64,000 nucleotides of DNA from the NCBI RefSeq assembly GCF_020523965.1, contig NZ_JAJAPX010000005.1:62001-126000 (forward strand). The letters run 5' to 3'. The DNA comes from Neotamlana sargassicola. GTDB taxonomy: Bacteria > Bacteroidota > Bacteroidia > Flavobacteriales > Flavobacteriaceae. Each line of letters opens with the position of its first letter. The first letter of the stretch is position 1. Below, piece after piece: positions 8,901 to 16,199 of the stretch. The notes beneath the pieces are model-generated. The model did not search any database and was not told where the DNA came from. It saw only the letters and a program-made list of their open reading frames with translations. The translations under genes and the position numbers were made by a program.

Positions 8901-9639
8901 CTTATTTGATAAAATGGATGGTTTTGCTGAAGTAAGCGTTGTTGAAAATGCACAAGTACTAATCCAAGAAAAGATAGATTCTGGTGAGCTAATTGTACCA
9001 AAAGGAATCAACTATGCATTCACAGGAACTTACGAAAATCAATTAAGAGCAGAAAAAACTTTGTCGGTTGTTGTGCCTTTAGCATTGGCCATCATTTTCT
9101 TAATTCTGTATTTCCAATTCCGTTCTGTAGGGACATCACTAATGGTATTCACAGGTATCGCAGTAGCGTTTGCAGGTGGTTTTATAATGATTTGGCTCTA
9201 TGGTCAAGGTTGGTTTTTAAACTTCAATTTCTTTGGTGAAAACCTACGCGATTTATTCCAAATGCACCCAATCAATTTAAGTGTTGCAGTTTGGGTTGGG
9301 TTTATTGCACTCTTCGGTATAGCAACCGATGATGGTGTAGTAATGGCAACCTATTTAACCCAAACTTTCGATAGAAACACACCAGATAATAAAAAGGAAA
9401 TTAGAGCATCAGTTGTTGAAGCAGGAGAAAAACGAATCAGACCGTGTTTAATGACTACAGCTACTACAATTTTGGCATTATTACCAGTATTAACCTCTAC
9501 AGGTCGAGGAAGCGATATAATGATACCTATGGCAATACCAAGTTTTGGTGGAATGCTTATAGCCTTAATAACCTTATTTGTTGTTCCAGTATTATATAGC
9601 TGGAAAGCCGAATTTCAACTTAAAAGAACTGTAAAATGA
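5932..9639 (+). CDS. cusA: CusA-type copper/silver RND efflux pump
   Basis: This is a large inner-membrane RND transporter of 1,235 aa. The start of the porter domain (DAIPDIGENQ, then GRSPQDIEDQITYPL) and the membrane motif VDVGVILSEN identify the heavy-metal RND family. Three methionines aligned to the CusA copper site are present: M679 (LLMPTSMP), M729 (APLSMYEN) and M836 (RLVMLQTGM). This favours monovalent Cu/Ag. The protein is about 190 residues longer than E. coli CusA. One extra block of about four hydrophobic segments lies near residues 525-640 and another acidic block lies between M729 and M836. It overlaps the downstream outer-membrane factor by 4 bases. Together with the adaptor at 12,090 it makes a full tripartite system. 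Confidence 0.93.
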   Translation: MLNKSIKFLIENKLVAVLLLVLFVGWGTVNAPFNWDTGFLPSNPVAVDAIPDIGENQQIVFTKWDGRSPQDIEDQITYPLTTSLLGIPGVKTIRSSSMFGFSSIYIIFEEDIEFYWSRSRILEKLNSLPSGLLPEGVNPALGPDATGLGQIFWYTLEGRDKNGNVTGGWDLQELRSIQDYYVKYALSSASGVSEVASIGGYVQEYQVDVNPELMRQYNIGLHHVVKAVKESNKDIGAQTLEINQAEYLVRGLGYVKSISDIENAVVTSEDYTSIRIKDIGKVSLGPATRRGLLDKEGAEVVGAVVVARYGANPMEVINNVKEKINELSAGLPSKVLANGRTSQVTIVPFYDRTELIQETLGTLNEALTLEILITILVIIIMVFNLRASVLISGLLPVAVLMVFIAMKLFGVDANIVALSGIAIAIGTMVDVGVILSENIIRHLDEDDGTQSINTVVYNATAEVSGAIVTAVMTTIISFIPVFTMIGAEGKLFRPLAFTKTFALTASIIVALFLIPPFTAFLFRKKNIKSTFKYVLNGVLIAFGIVAIVYGYWIGLILIAFGITALLNLQSKIKDKQANLINIIISVSAIVFLLAEYWRPLGVDKSIFWNLIFVSVICFGLLGVFSLFIKYYTRILRWCLDNKLLFLSVPTAIVIAGFFIMKNTGKEFMPSLNEGSFLLMPTSMPHSGVEENKRVLQQLDMAVASIPEIETVVGKAGRTESALDPAPLSMYENMIQYKPEYMLNENGVRQRYKINDDGFFELKDGRLVSNPNNSENIIFSTIKRSQLIEDDDGEYYRNWRPKIESPDDIWNEIVRVTKLPGVTSAPKLQPIETRLVMLQTGMRAPMGIKVKGQDLKQIEAFGVQLENIIKEAEGVKKEAVFADRIVGKPYLLIDIDREKIARYGISIQDVQDVLKVAVGGMVLTQTVEGRERYGVRVRYPRELRANPTDLQQIYVPVEKGSPMPLSELATIRYEQGPQVIKSEDTFLVGYVLFDKMDGFAEVSVVENAQVLIQEKIDSGELIVPKGINYAFTGTYENQLRAEKTLSVVVPLALAIIFLILYFQFRSVGTSLMVFTGIAVAFAGGFIMIWLYGQGWFLNFNFFGENLRDLFQMHPINLSVAVWVGFIALFGIATDDGVVMATYLTQTFDRNTPDNKKEIRASVVEAGEKRIRPCLMTTATTILALLPVLTSTGRGSDIMIPMAIPSFGGMLIALITLFVVPVLYSWKAEFQLKRTVK

Positions 9640-10871
9640 AACACATAAAATCACACATAAAAACAGTCTTTATTCTTTGTTCGTTATTCTTTGTTCTCAA
9701 AGGAAATGCACAACAATTAGAAGTACTCATAGATGAAGCCTTAACAAACAATCCAGAAATTCAAAAGTTTGAGTTACAATACAAAAGAGCTTCCGAAAAA
9801 GTAAACGAAGTCAATACCATTCCTAATACCGAATTTGGTGTTGGTTACTTTGTAAGTGAACCGGAAACCAGAACAGGTGCACAACGCTTTAAAGTATCTG
9901 CTAAACAAATGTTACCGTGGTTCGGAACCATTACATCGAGAGAAAACTATGTAAGTTCATTGGCAGATGCTAAATACGAGGACATTGTTATCGCAAAGCG
10001 AAAACTAATGGCTTCGGTATCGCAATCTTACTACAATCTATATGCTAACAAAGCAAAGCAAGAGGTCTTAACTGAAAACATTAAACTATTAGAAACTTAT
10101 GAGACGTTGGCATTAACTTCTGTTGAGGTTGGTAAAGCATCCGCAGTAGATGTGTTGCGATTGCAAATGCGCCAAAACGAAATGCAACAATTAAAAGATG
10201 TATTGCAACAACAATTTTTAGCAGAACAAACTAACTTCAATAATCTATTGAATAGAGATAACGATGTTACCGTGAATGTGGTAGATAGTTTAATGATACC
10301 TTCAGAAGACTTTGATATTACTTCTGAAAATTTAGCATTACATCCTGAATTACTAAAATATGATAAGCTCTATCAATCCATAGAGCAATCAGAATTATTA
10401 AATCAAAAAGAAAGCAGTCCAATGATTGGTTTTGGATTAGATTATATCAATGTTGCTGAAAGACCTAATATGGATTTTAGTGATAACGGAAAGGATATTG
10501 TAATGCCAATGGTTTCGGTATCTATCCCAATTTTCAATAAGAAATATAAATCCCAAACCAAGCAAAATGAGTTGCAACAACAAGAAATTACTGCCCAAAA
10601 ACAGGAACGTTTAAATGCTTTGGAAACGCTTTTAGACAAAGCGAATAACGAACGCATTTCTGCAAGAATAAGTTATGCTACCCAAACCAAAAACCTACAG
10701 CAAGCCAAAGATGCAGAAGACATTTTAATCAAAAGCTATGAAACAGGAACGATTGATTTTAATGATGTTTTGGATATTCAAGAGTTGCAACTAAAGTTTC
10801 AAATCAATCAAATAGAGTCAATTAGAACTTATTATGTTCAATCAACGATTATTAATTATTTAACACAGTAA
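9636..10871 (+). CDS. cusC: TolC-family outer-membrane factor (CusC-like)
   Basis: The protein has 411 aa with a signal peptide ending in GNAQ and two repeated halves of long amphipathic helices (for example VGKASAVDVLRLQMRQNEMQ and the matching IDFNDVLDIQELQLK near the end). This is the outer-membrane exit duct of an RND system. Its ATG overlaps the stop of the CusA-type gene (ATGA), so the two are translationally coupled. Unlike the fused pump at the left edge, this module keeps the OMF as a separate gene. The family call is secure; pairing with CusA rests on position. Confidence 0.9.
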   Translation: MKHIKSHIKTVFILCSLFFVLKGNAQQLEVLIDEALTNNPEIQKFELQYKRASEKVNEVNTIPNTEFGVGYFVSEPETRTGAQRFKVSAKQMLPWFGTITSRENYVSSLADAKYEDIVIAKRKLMASVSQSYYNLYANKAKQEVLTENIKLLETYETLALTSVEVGKASAVDVLRLQMRQNEMQQLKDVLQQQFLAEQTNFNNLLNRDNDVTVNVVDSLMIPSEDFDITSENLALHPELLKYDKLYQSIEQSELLNQKESSPMIGFGLDYINVAERPNMDFSDNGKDIVMPMVSVSIPIFNKKYKSQTKQNELQQQEITAQKQERLNALETLLDKANNERISARISYATQTKNLQQAKDAEDILIKSYETGTIDFNDVLDIQELQLKFQINQIESIRTYYVQSTIINYLTQ

Positions 10872-10873
10872 TA

Positions 10874-11605
10874 ATGAAACATACATATAAAATATCAGGA
10901 ATGACCTGTAACAACTGTAAGGCTTCCGTCGAGAAATATTTAAGTGAAATAGACCACGTATCAGAGGTGTCTGTTAATCTTGAAAAAGGTGAGGCAGAAG
11001 TGAAAATGAATAAACATATTTCAACTGATATACTACAAAAAGCATTACCAGAAAAGTATACTTTATCTGAAAAGAATGAGAAGAATGTGTTTGCATCTTC
11101 AAGTATGTCGGCAATGCCAATGGAAGAAGAAAAAAGCAAGTTACAACAATTAAAACCACTCTTGCTTATCATCTTTTATATCGCAACAGCAAGTATATTA
11201 TTACATTATAAAGATTGGAGATGGAACGCGTTTATGCTTGACTTTATGGGGTTGTTTTACATCGTATTTAGCTTCTTTAAAATGCTCGATTTAAAAGGTT
11301 TTCCAGAATCCTTTCGTATGTACGACCCTTTAGCTAAACGTGTTCCTTTTTATGGGAAAGTTTATCCATTTATTGAAACAGCTTTAGGTTTAATGTTCTT
11401 AATGCGATTTGAAGTGAACATTGCTTTAATAGTAACACTTGTGGTTTTAGGGCTAACTACAATAGGAGTCACAAAAACCCTTTTAGATAAAAAAGCTATC
11501 AGATGTGCCTGTTTAGGTACAGCCCTGAAGTTACCAATGACAGAAGCTACTTTTATCGAGAATGCCATAATGATAGTTATGGCAAGTTTAATGTTAATTT
11601 TTTAA
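10874..11605 (+). CDS. HMA metal-binding domain fused to a MauE/DoxX-like membrane domain
   Basis: The protein has 243 aa. Residues 1-65 form a heavy-metal-associated fold with the metal motif MTCNNC (CxxC). A short linker rich in Met, Ser and Glu follows, then four hydrophobic segments of the MauE/DoxX type, containing RMYDPLAKRVPFYG and a CAC motif (AIRCACLGT) near the end. It starts 2 bases after the OMF gene. A copper-delivery or disulfide-related role in the inner membrane fits the two CxC/CxxC sites but is inferred. Proteins of this architecture are common in flavobacterial copper islands. Confidence 0.75.
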   Translation: MKHTYKISGMTCNNCKASVEKYLSEIDHVSEVSVNLEKGEAEVKMNKHISTDILQKALPEKYTLSEKNEKNVFASSSMSAMPMEEEKSKLQQLKPLLLIIFYIATASILLHYKDWRWNAFMLDFMGLFYIVFSFFKMLDLKGFPESFRMYDPLAKRVPFYGKVYPFIETALGLMFLMRFEVNIALIVTLVVLGLTTIGVTKTLLDKKAIRCACLGTALKLPMTEATFIENAIMIVMASLMLIF

Positions 11606-11617
11606 AATAAATTAATT

Positions 11618-12100
11618 ATGAAAAATCCAAAAGAACACTCAAACAAAGGAAATTACAAAACCTTCTTTATAATGTTGGCTTGCTCATTTGTAGCAATGTA
11701 CATAACGATGTATTTAAACACCTATTCCATAGACCACGTATGGTTTAGTTTAACACGATTCTATATGACGTGTTTAGGAATTTCAACAATGGCAGTAATA
11801 ATGTGGTTTTTTATGCGAAAAATGTATAATGATAAAAAGAAGAATATCGCAATACTTGCAGGTAGTTTTATACTGTTTGTAGGTGCATTAGGGTTGGTAA
11901 GAACACAAGCACCAATTATTGATGATGTCCTTTGGATGAAAGCAATGATACCACATCATTCTATCGCTATTTTAACAAGTGAAAGAGCAGATATTCAAGA
12001 CCCAGAAGTTAAGAAATTAGCAGAAGACATTATAAAAGCACAACGTAAAGAAATAGAAGAAATGAAAGCAATGATAAAACGATTAGAGAATGAAAAATAA
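11618..12100 (+). CDS. DUF305-domain membrane protein
   Basis: The protein has 160 aa. Three hydrophobic segments (about residues 15-35, 45-65 and 75-95) precede a C-terminal ferritin-like DUF305 segment starting MKAMIPHHSIAILTSERA, with the MIPHH motif and a long charged helix. DUF305 proteins are associated with copper resistance and often bind metal through this His-Met motif. Its last 11 bases overlap the adaptor gene at 12,090, so they belong to one operon. The copper role is inferred from family and context. Confidence 0.82.
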   Translation: MKNPKEHSNKGNYKTFFIMLACSFVAMYITMYLNTYSIDHVWFSLTRFYMTCLGISTMAVIMWFFMRKMYNDKKKNIAILAGSFILFVGALGLVRTQAPIIDDVLWMKAMIPHHSIAILTSERADIQDPEVKKLAEDIIKAQRKEIEEMKAMIKRLENEK

Positions 12101-13868
12101 TAAAATAGTCATATATATTGGCATACTCGTAGTAGGTGTGTTATTGGGTTGGTTGCTTTTTGGTGGTTCATCAAAAAAAGATACAGAACATAATCACGAT
12201 GCGGTTGCAGAAACTAATCAACTATGGACGTGTTCTATGCATCCACAAATTATGCAACCAGAATCAGGCGATTGTCCTATTTGTGGTATGGATTTAATTC
12301 CTGCTGATGGTGGAAGTGATGGTTTATTAGCAGACCAATTCAAATTGACTGAAAACGCAATGGCTTTAGCTAATATTCAAACATCTATTGTTGGTAAAGG
12401 CAATGTTGAAGGCAATACTATCAAATTATCTGGTAAAATTGCTGAAAACGAAGAAGCCAATGCAGTACAGGTAAGTTATTTCGCTGGAAGAATTGAACGT
12501 TTGAATGTGAGTTTTACAGGCGAAGAAGTTCGTAAAAGTCAATTATTGGCAACCATTTATTCGCCAGAACTCTATGCCGCGCAACAAGAATTAATTACTG
12601 CAGCATCTTTAAAAGAATCACAACCTGCTTTATACAAAGCAGTCCGTAATAAACTGAAATTATGGAAGCTCTCTGACAATCAAATCAATCAGATTGAAGA
12701 AACAGGAAAAGTAAAAGAAAACTTTCCTGTGTATGCAACCGTTTCAGGAACTGTCACAGAAAAATTGGTAGAGCAAGGCGATTACATTAAACAAGGACAA
12801 CCCTTACTTAAAATTGCTAATCTAAACACGGTTTGGGGAAATTTTGATGTGTATGAAAATCAGATTGACCGCTTTAAAAAAGGACAGGAAGTGATGATAA
12901 CAACCAATGCTTATCCTAATAAAGAGTTTAAAGGTAAAGTAGATTTTATAGACCCAGTTTTAAACAACAAAACAAGAACTGTAACCTTGCGTGTGGTACT
13001 AAATAATAAGGATGATGTTTTTAAACCAGGAATGTTTGTAACCGCAAATATTGAAGGCAATACAGCTAAAAATGACGAAGTATTAACAATTCCTGCATCT
13101 GCTGTTATGTGGACAGGTGAACGTTCTGTAGTGTACCTCAAAACAAATCCAGACCAACCTATTTTTGAAATGGTTGAAATTAAATTAGGCAATCAAATTG
13201 GTAATGAATATGAAGTTGTAGAAGGTATATTTGCTGGAAATGAAATAGTGACTAACGGAACATTTACGGTTGATGCAGCTGCACAATTACAAGGCAAAAA
13301 GTCTATGATGAATAAAGAAGGTGGTAAAGTAATGACGGGACACGAAGGTCATTTAGGTATGGATAACAATGCTTCTAACAAAGAAAGTGACCACACTAAT
13401 ATGAATGAGCGTTTGAAAGTGTCAGCGAAATTTCAAGAGCAGTTAAAAGCTGTTTTCAATGCGTATATCAATTTAAAAGATGCTTTAGTAAAAGAAGATT
13501 CAAAAAGTACTTCAGCAAACGCAACAACTTTATTAAATAAATTGAACAAAGTAGATATGAAATTGTTGTCAGATAATAAGGCGCATAACCATTGGATGTC
13601 ATTAGAAAGCGAAATAAAATCTTCTGCAACCTCAATTTCTGAAACATCCGATATAAAATCACAAAGAGACCATTTCAAACATTTATCATCACATCTAATC
13701 AATGCTGTTCAACTATTTGGTATCAATGAAAAGGTCTATGTAGAATTTTGTCCAATGTCAGATAACAACAATGGTGCATATTGGTTGAGTAAAGAAGAAA
13801 AAGTAATCAATCCATACTTTGGCGAAGCAATGCTAACCTGTGGTGAAGTAAAACAAGTAATAGAATAA
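12090..13868 (+). CDS. cusB: CusB-type RND adaptor with heavy-metal-binding domain and DUF3347
   Basis: This periplasmic adaptor has 592 aa and is longer than a typical CusB. A single N-terminal membrane segment (residues 4-24) is followed by a short His-containing linker and a heavy-metal-binding domain (WTCSMHPQI, then CPICGMDLIP, residues 47-72). The adaptor core follows (lipoyl-like segments, SGTVTEKLVEQGDYIKQGQP, then FKPGMFVTANIEGN). A C-terminal DUF3347 domain (about 440-590) contains paired Cys residues in EFCPMSDN and MLTCGEV. It should connect the CusA-type pump to the OMF and accept Cu/Ag in the periplasm. It overlaps the DUF305 gene by 11 bases. The HMBD and DUF3347 together are typical of Bacteroidetes copper adaptors. 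Confidence 0.92.
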   Translation: MKNNKIVIYIGILVVGVLLGWLLFGGSSKKDTEHNHDAVAETNQLWTCSMHPQIMQPESGDCPICGMDLIPADGGSDGLLADQFKLTENAMALANIQTSIVGKGNVEGNTIKLSGKIAENEEANAVQVSYFAGRIERLNVSFTGEEVRKSQLLATIYSPELYAAQQELITAASLKESQPALYKAVRNKLKLWKLSDNQINQIEETGKVKENFPVYATVSGTVTEKLVEQGDYIKQGQPLLKIANLNTVWGNFDVYENQIDRFKKGQEVMITTNAYPNKEFKGKVDFIDPVLNNKTRTVTLRVVLNNKDDVFKPGMFVTANIEGNTAKNDEVLTIPASAVMWTGERSVVYLKTNPDQPIFEMVEIKLGNQIGNEYEVVEGIFAGNEIVTNGTFTVDAAAQLQGKKSMMNKEGGKVMTGHEGHLGMDNNASNKESDHTNMNERLKVSAKFQEQLKAVFNAYINLKDALVKEDSKSTSANATTLLNKLNKVDMKLLSDNKAHNHWMSLESEIKSSATSISETSDIKSQRDHFKHLSSHLINAVQLFGINEKVYVEFCPMSDNNNGAYWLSKEEKVINPYFGEAMLTCGEVKQVIE

Positions 13869-13900
13869 AAAATCAAGTAATAACAATTAAATTTGAAACA

Positions 13901-14395
13901 ATGAATTTTTCAAAGAAAAATCACGAACACAAAAACAAAAATGTAATCGACGTGAGTAAAAAAGTAATTTTAAGTGTAGCTGTAATAGCAGCATTAGGTT
14001 TTACAAGTTGTAAAAACGAAACCAAAAAAGAAACAGAAACCACAACTACTGAAATGTCAAAAGATATGGCAATCACAGACCTGTCTTTTGGTGTAAGAGG
14101 AAATTGCGGAATGTGTAAAAACACTATCGAAGAAGCAGCTAACGGTGTTGAAGGCGTAGCAAGTGCTAATTGGGATGTCGATAAAAAGAAGATTGACGTG
14201 TCTTTTGATGATACAAAAACCGATGCAATGGCAATCCATAAAGCAATCGCAGCTTCAGGATATGATACCGAAAAAATTGCAGGTGATGAAGAAGCATATG
14301 ATGGTTTACCAGGTTGCTGTAAATACGACCACGAAATGATGATGAATCAATCTGGTGAAGAAAAAAGTGATGACCATTCAAATCACGACCATTAA
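13901..14395 (+). CDS. Heavy-metal-associated (HMA) domain lipoprotein
   Basis: The protein has 164 aa. A signal segment ends in FTSC (lipobox). A charged Thr/Glu/Lys linker leads into an HMA domain whose metal site is GNCGMCKNT. The C-terminal tail contains GCCKYDHEMMM and ends in repeated His/Asp (DDHSNHDH), giving extra copper-type ligands. A periplasmic copper chaperone or sponge attached to a membrane is the likely role. It is the last gene of the copper module, 32 bases after the adaptor and just before a strong terminator. Confidence 0.85.
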   Translation: MNFSKKNHEHKNKNVIDVSKKVILSVAVIAALGFTSCKNETKKETETTTTEMSKDMAITDLSFGVRGNCGMCKNTIEEAANGVEGVASANWDVDKKKIDVSFDDTKTDAMAIHKAIAASGYDTEKIAGDEEAYDGLPGCCKYDHEMMMNQSGEEKSDDHSNHDH

Positions 14396-14404
14396 GCAAT
14401 AATG

Positions 14405-14434
14405 AAAGAGTCTTTTTCGGAAGGCTCTTTTTTT
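14405..14434 (+). terminator. Rho-independent terminator after the copper module
   Basis: AAAGAGTC and GGCTCTTT pair (one T-G wobble), with further T-A pairs around a short loop, followed by a run of T. It starts 10 bases after the HMA lipoprotein stop. Confidence 0.85.
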
Positions 14435-15206
14435 ATTCCCCACAACCCAAAACCCAGTTTTTTCGTACCTCAAAATCCTCTGTCTTTTGTGTTGTTCCGC
14501 ACGCCAATACATAATTGGTTTTATGTCATAATACTTGTAGCCAGCGCTATAATAGCACATTTCTTTTTTTATTTAAAAGTATCCATTTTAATAAATTGGT
14601 ACAATAAAAAAGCAAAGAGCTATTGCCAACGTTCAAAACAACTATTCCGCCACAAAACCAATCCCAAGCTATGTTACATAATAGAAGTTATAGGAGCAAA
14701 AATCCTTTCAGAGGTTGCCTACGGCGTGTTATTATATTTTCGTCGCTATAACTGCTATTATGTAAAATATCCGCTATTCCAACGCTCACATTGGAATATA
14801 AAACCACATTTGGCACTATATTGAATCAGTAGTAATTTAAAGTAGGTTAGTATATAAGTTATCTCATTCATCTGCACAAAACCATCGTTAAGTCCAAGTA
14901 TTCCTTACCTCAAGTCTTTGTTTGTTTCATTTCGTTAACAAATATTAAAGACCACTTTTCCCCACCACCCAAGTCAGCGGTTATAAAAAAATAGGTTTAT
15001 AATATGTAGTATTACGCCATAGCACATTACTTTTTATCGTGCCTCAAAAAAGCAATAAGCTATTGTCTAAAAGTCCTGTATAAGTAGCTTGTTTAAATGC
15101 TGTTTTATCAAACAACTATTTAAAACGCTACCCATACAAACGCTTCATCCAACACTCAATAACAAAATGCAACCTATTTTTTTAAGTGTTAATTCCCCAG
15201 AAAAGT
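14435..15206. other. Gene-poor spacer with structured and diverged repeats
   Basis: No convincing gene lies here. The one long open frame (to 14,824) has atypical composition, no recognisable motif, begins inside the terminator hairpin and runs across inverted repeats. The stretch contains a 20-base inverted repeat (14,674-14,693 with 14,746-14,765; 19 of 20 match), a perfect 8-base hairpin (14,775-14,782 with 14,791-14,798), and a diverged direct repeat. In the direct repeat, the segment near 14,545-14,630 resembles 15,014-15,066, sharing ATAGCACATT and an AAAAAAGCAA...AGCTATTG core. Such DNA often marks the edge of an accessory element. I see no tRNA, integrase or complete attachment site. 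Confidence 0.6.
14674..14765. repeat. 20-base imperfect inverted repeat with 52-base spacer
   Basis: The arms at 14,674-14,693 and 14,746-14,765 are reverse complements except for one base. The spacer holds no gene. Possible roles include a recombination site, a mobile-element end or a structured RNA. Confidence 0.75.
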
Positions 15207-15218
15207 TATATTTAATGT

Positions 15219-15386
15219 ATGAAAAAACTGATTGAATCATTATTTGATTTATTCTTTCCTCACGATATAGATGAAAACGGTAATAAAATCGAAAATCCTG
15301 AAGGAGACGATTCTTATTCTACAAAATTTTTCACAATAGTTATATTGATAATAATAGTAATATTTGCATTTATAGGATTAAAATAA
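15219..15386 (+). CDS. Small single-pass membrane protein, 55 aa, unknown function
   Basis: The frame opens with ATG and encodes MKKLIESLFDLFFPHDIDEN, then an acidic segment, and ends with one strongly hydrophobic helix (FFTIVILIIIVIFAFIGL) and a final Lys. An amphipathic N-terminus followed by a tail anchor looks like a real small membrane protein. A weak -7-like sequence (TATATTTA) lies just before the ATG, and a plus-strand terminator follows at 15,453. I do not recognise a family. Confidence 0.55.
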   Translation: MKKLIESLFDLFFPHDIDENGNKIENPEGDDSYSTKFFTIVILIIIVIFAFIGLK

Positions 15387-15390
15387 AAAA

Positions 15391-15415
15391 AGGTAGCAAA
15401 TATATGTGGCTACCT
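15391..15415 (-). terminator. Minus-strand oriented terminator hairpin
   Basis: AGGTAGC and GCTACCT form a perfect 7-bp stem with an 11-base loop. Read on the minus strand it is followed at once by a T-run (complement of the A-run at 15,384-15,390). On the plus strand no T-tract follows. No minus-strand gene ends here, which suggests an untranslated minus-strand transcript. Confidence 0.65.
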
Positions 15416-15452
15416 CTGCCAACCGCACAAGGCTATAAAGGTCAAGCCCTAC

Positions 15453-15492
15453 GGGTTTTGAATAAAACTTTTTTCAAGACCCTTTTTCTTTT
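15453..15492 (+). terminator. Rho-independent terminator
   Basis: GGGTTTTGAA and TTCAAGACCC form a 10-bp stem (one T-G pair) with a 10-base loop, followed by TTTTTCTTTT. It would end transcription from the 55-aa gene. Confidence 0.75.
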
Positions 15493-15633
15493 GATTTAGA
15501 CATTCAACTCAAAAAACTTTTATCCAAAAACCTTGACAGCCTTACCCACGCCACAACAACTATGGCTATCTTTTTTCTTTTCAAAAAAAATAATGGCGCG
15601 AAGCGTAGCGAAGCAATTTTAAATTGGATAGCT

Positions 15634-16074
15634 ATGTCAACTTTTAAACTGAAAACACATCGAGCAGGAAAAACTTACTCAAACCCTCATTTTTTTATAC
15701 TAAACAAAGGGCTAAACAGCGGAAAACCACTCTTAAAATCCTGTGCTAACTGTTTCGTTGTCACTACTACAACAGAAGAGGTAAAACACACACTTTTTCA
15801 CTTATCTATGATGTTACAAATAGGCGGTTTTTACGCTTACTATTTAAAAGGAAGTGTTATTCCGTTTATTTCAATAGATGATTGCAGAAATACTCTAAAA
15901 AATAGTTTTACATCATTAATAAATAATGAATTTCAATTGCAAAAGCATATTAATATTGTGTCAGTAATTAGTAAAAAAGAAGCCGAACTTCAAAAAGTCA
16001 TTTCAAAAATGGCAGATTTGAAAGTATCATACATTCAAAGTTTATTTTCTAAAATGCAAAAAGAAGCAATCTAA
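15634..16074 (+). CDS. DUF6943-like protein, unknown function
   Basis: The protein has 146 aa from the ATG at 15,634. This start was chosen because upstream codons run through a low-complexity direct repeat (GCGAAGC twice, near 15,597) and do not look coding. The N-terminus (FKLKTHRAGKTYSNPHFFIL, then KGLNSGKPL) and the C-N-C-F segment resemble a family I recall as DUF6943, common and multi-copy in flavobacterial accessory regions. The C-terminal half is helical and charged. No signal peptide or membrane segment is visible. The family name is from memory and moderately certain; function is unknown. Confidence 0.55.
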   Translation: MSTFKLKTHRAGKTYSNPHFFILNKGLNSGKPLLKSCANCFVVTTTTEEVKHTLFHLSMMLQIGGFYAYYLKGSVIPFISIDDCRNTLKNSFTSLINNEFQLQKHINIVSVISKKEAELQKVISKMADLKVSYIQSLFSKMQKEAI

Positions 16075-16125
16075 AGCAACAAAATCCATATCTAACGAAT
16101 AGCATAAAATTTGCTATATATTCAA

Positions 16126-16166
16126 TCGGAAGGTACAACTTCGTGTTAAGTCCGTACCAAGTCCGA
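16126..16166 (+). promoter_or_regulatory. Structured leader hairpin before the DUF6266 gene
   Basis: TCGGA/TCCGA and GGTAC/GTACC nest into one compound stem with a small internal loop and a 17-base apical loop. It lies about 35 bases before the ATG and has no T-tract. A separate 6-bp hairpin (ATAGCA/TGCTAT) lies at 16,099-16,117. A regulatory RNA leader is possible but unproven. Confidence 0.4.
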
Positions 16167-16199
16167 AGAAAAACAAGTTTCATTTAAATTATTTATGTT

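Noticed and set aside
12100-12101. Frameshift between the DUF305 and adaptor genes
   Set aside because: The 11-base overlap is a normal operon overlap; both proteins are complete.
14402-14824. 140-aa plus-strand open frame after the copper module
   Set aside because: It starts inside a terminator stem, runs through inverted repeats, and has no recognisable motif or coding character.
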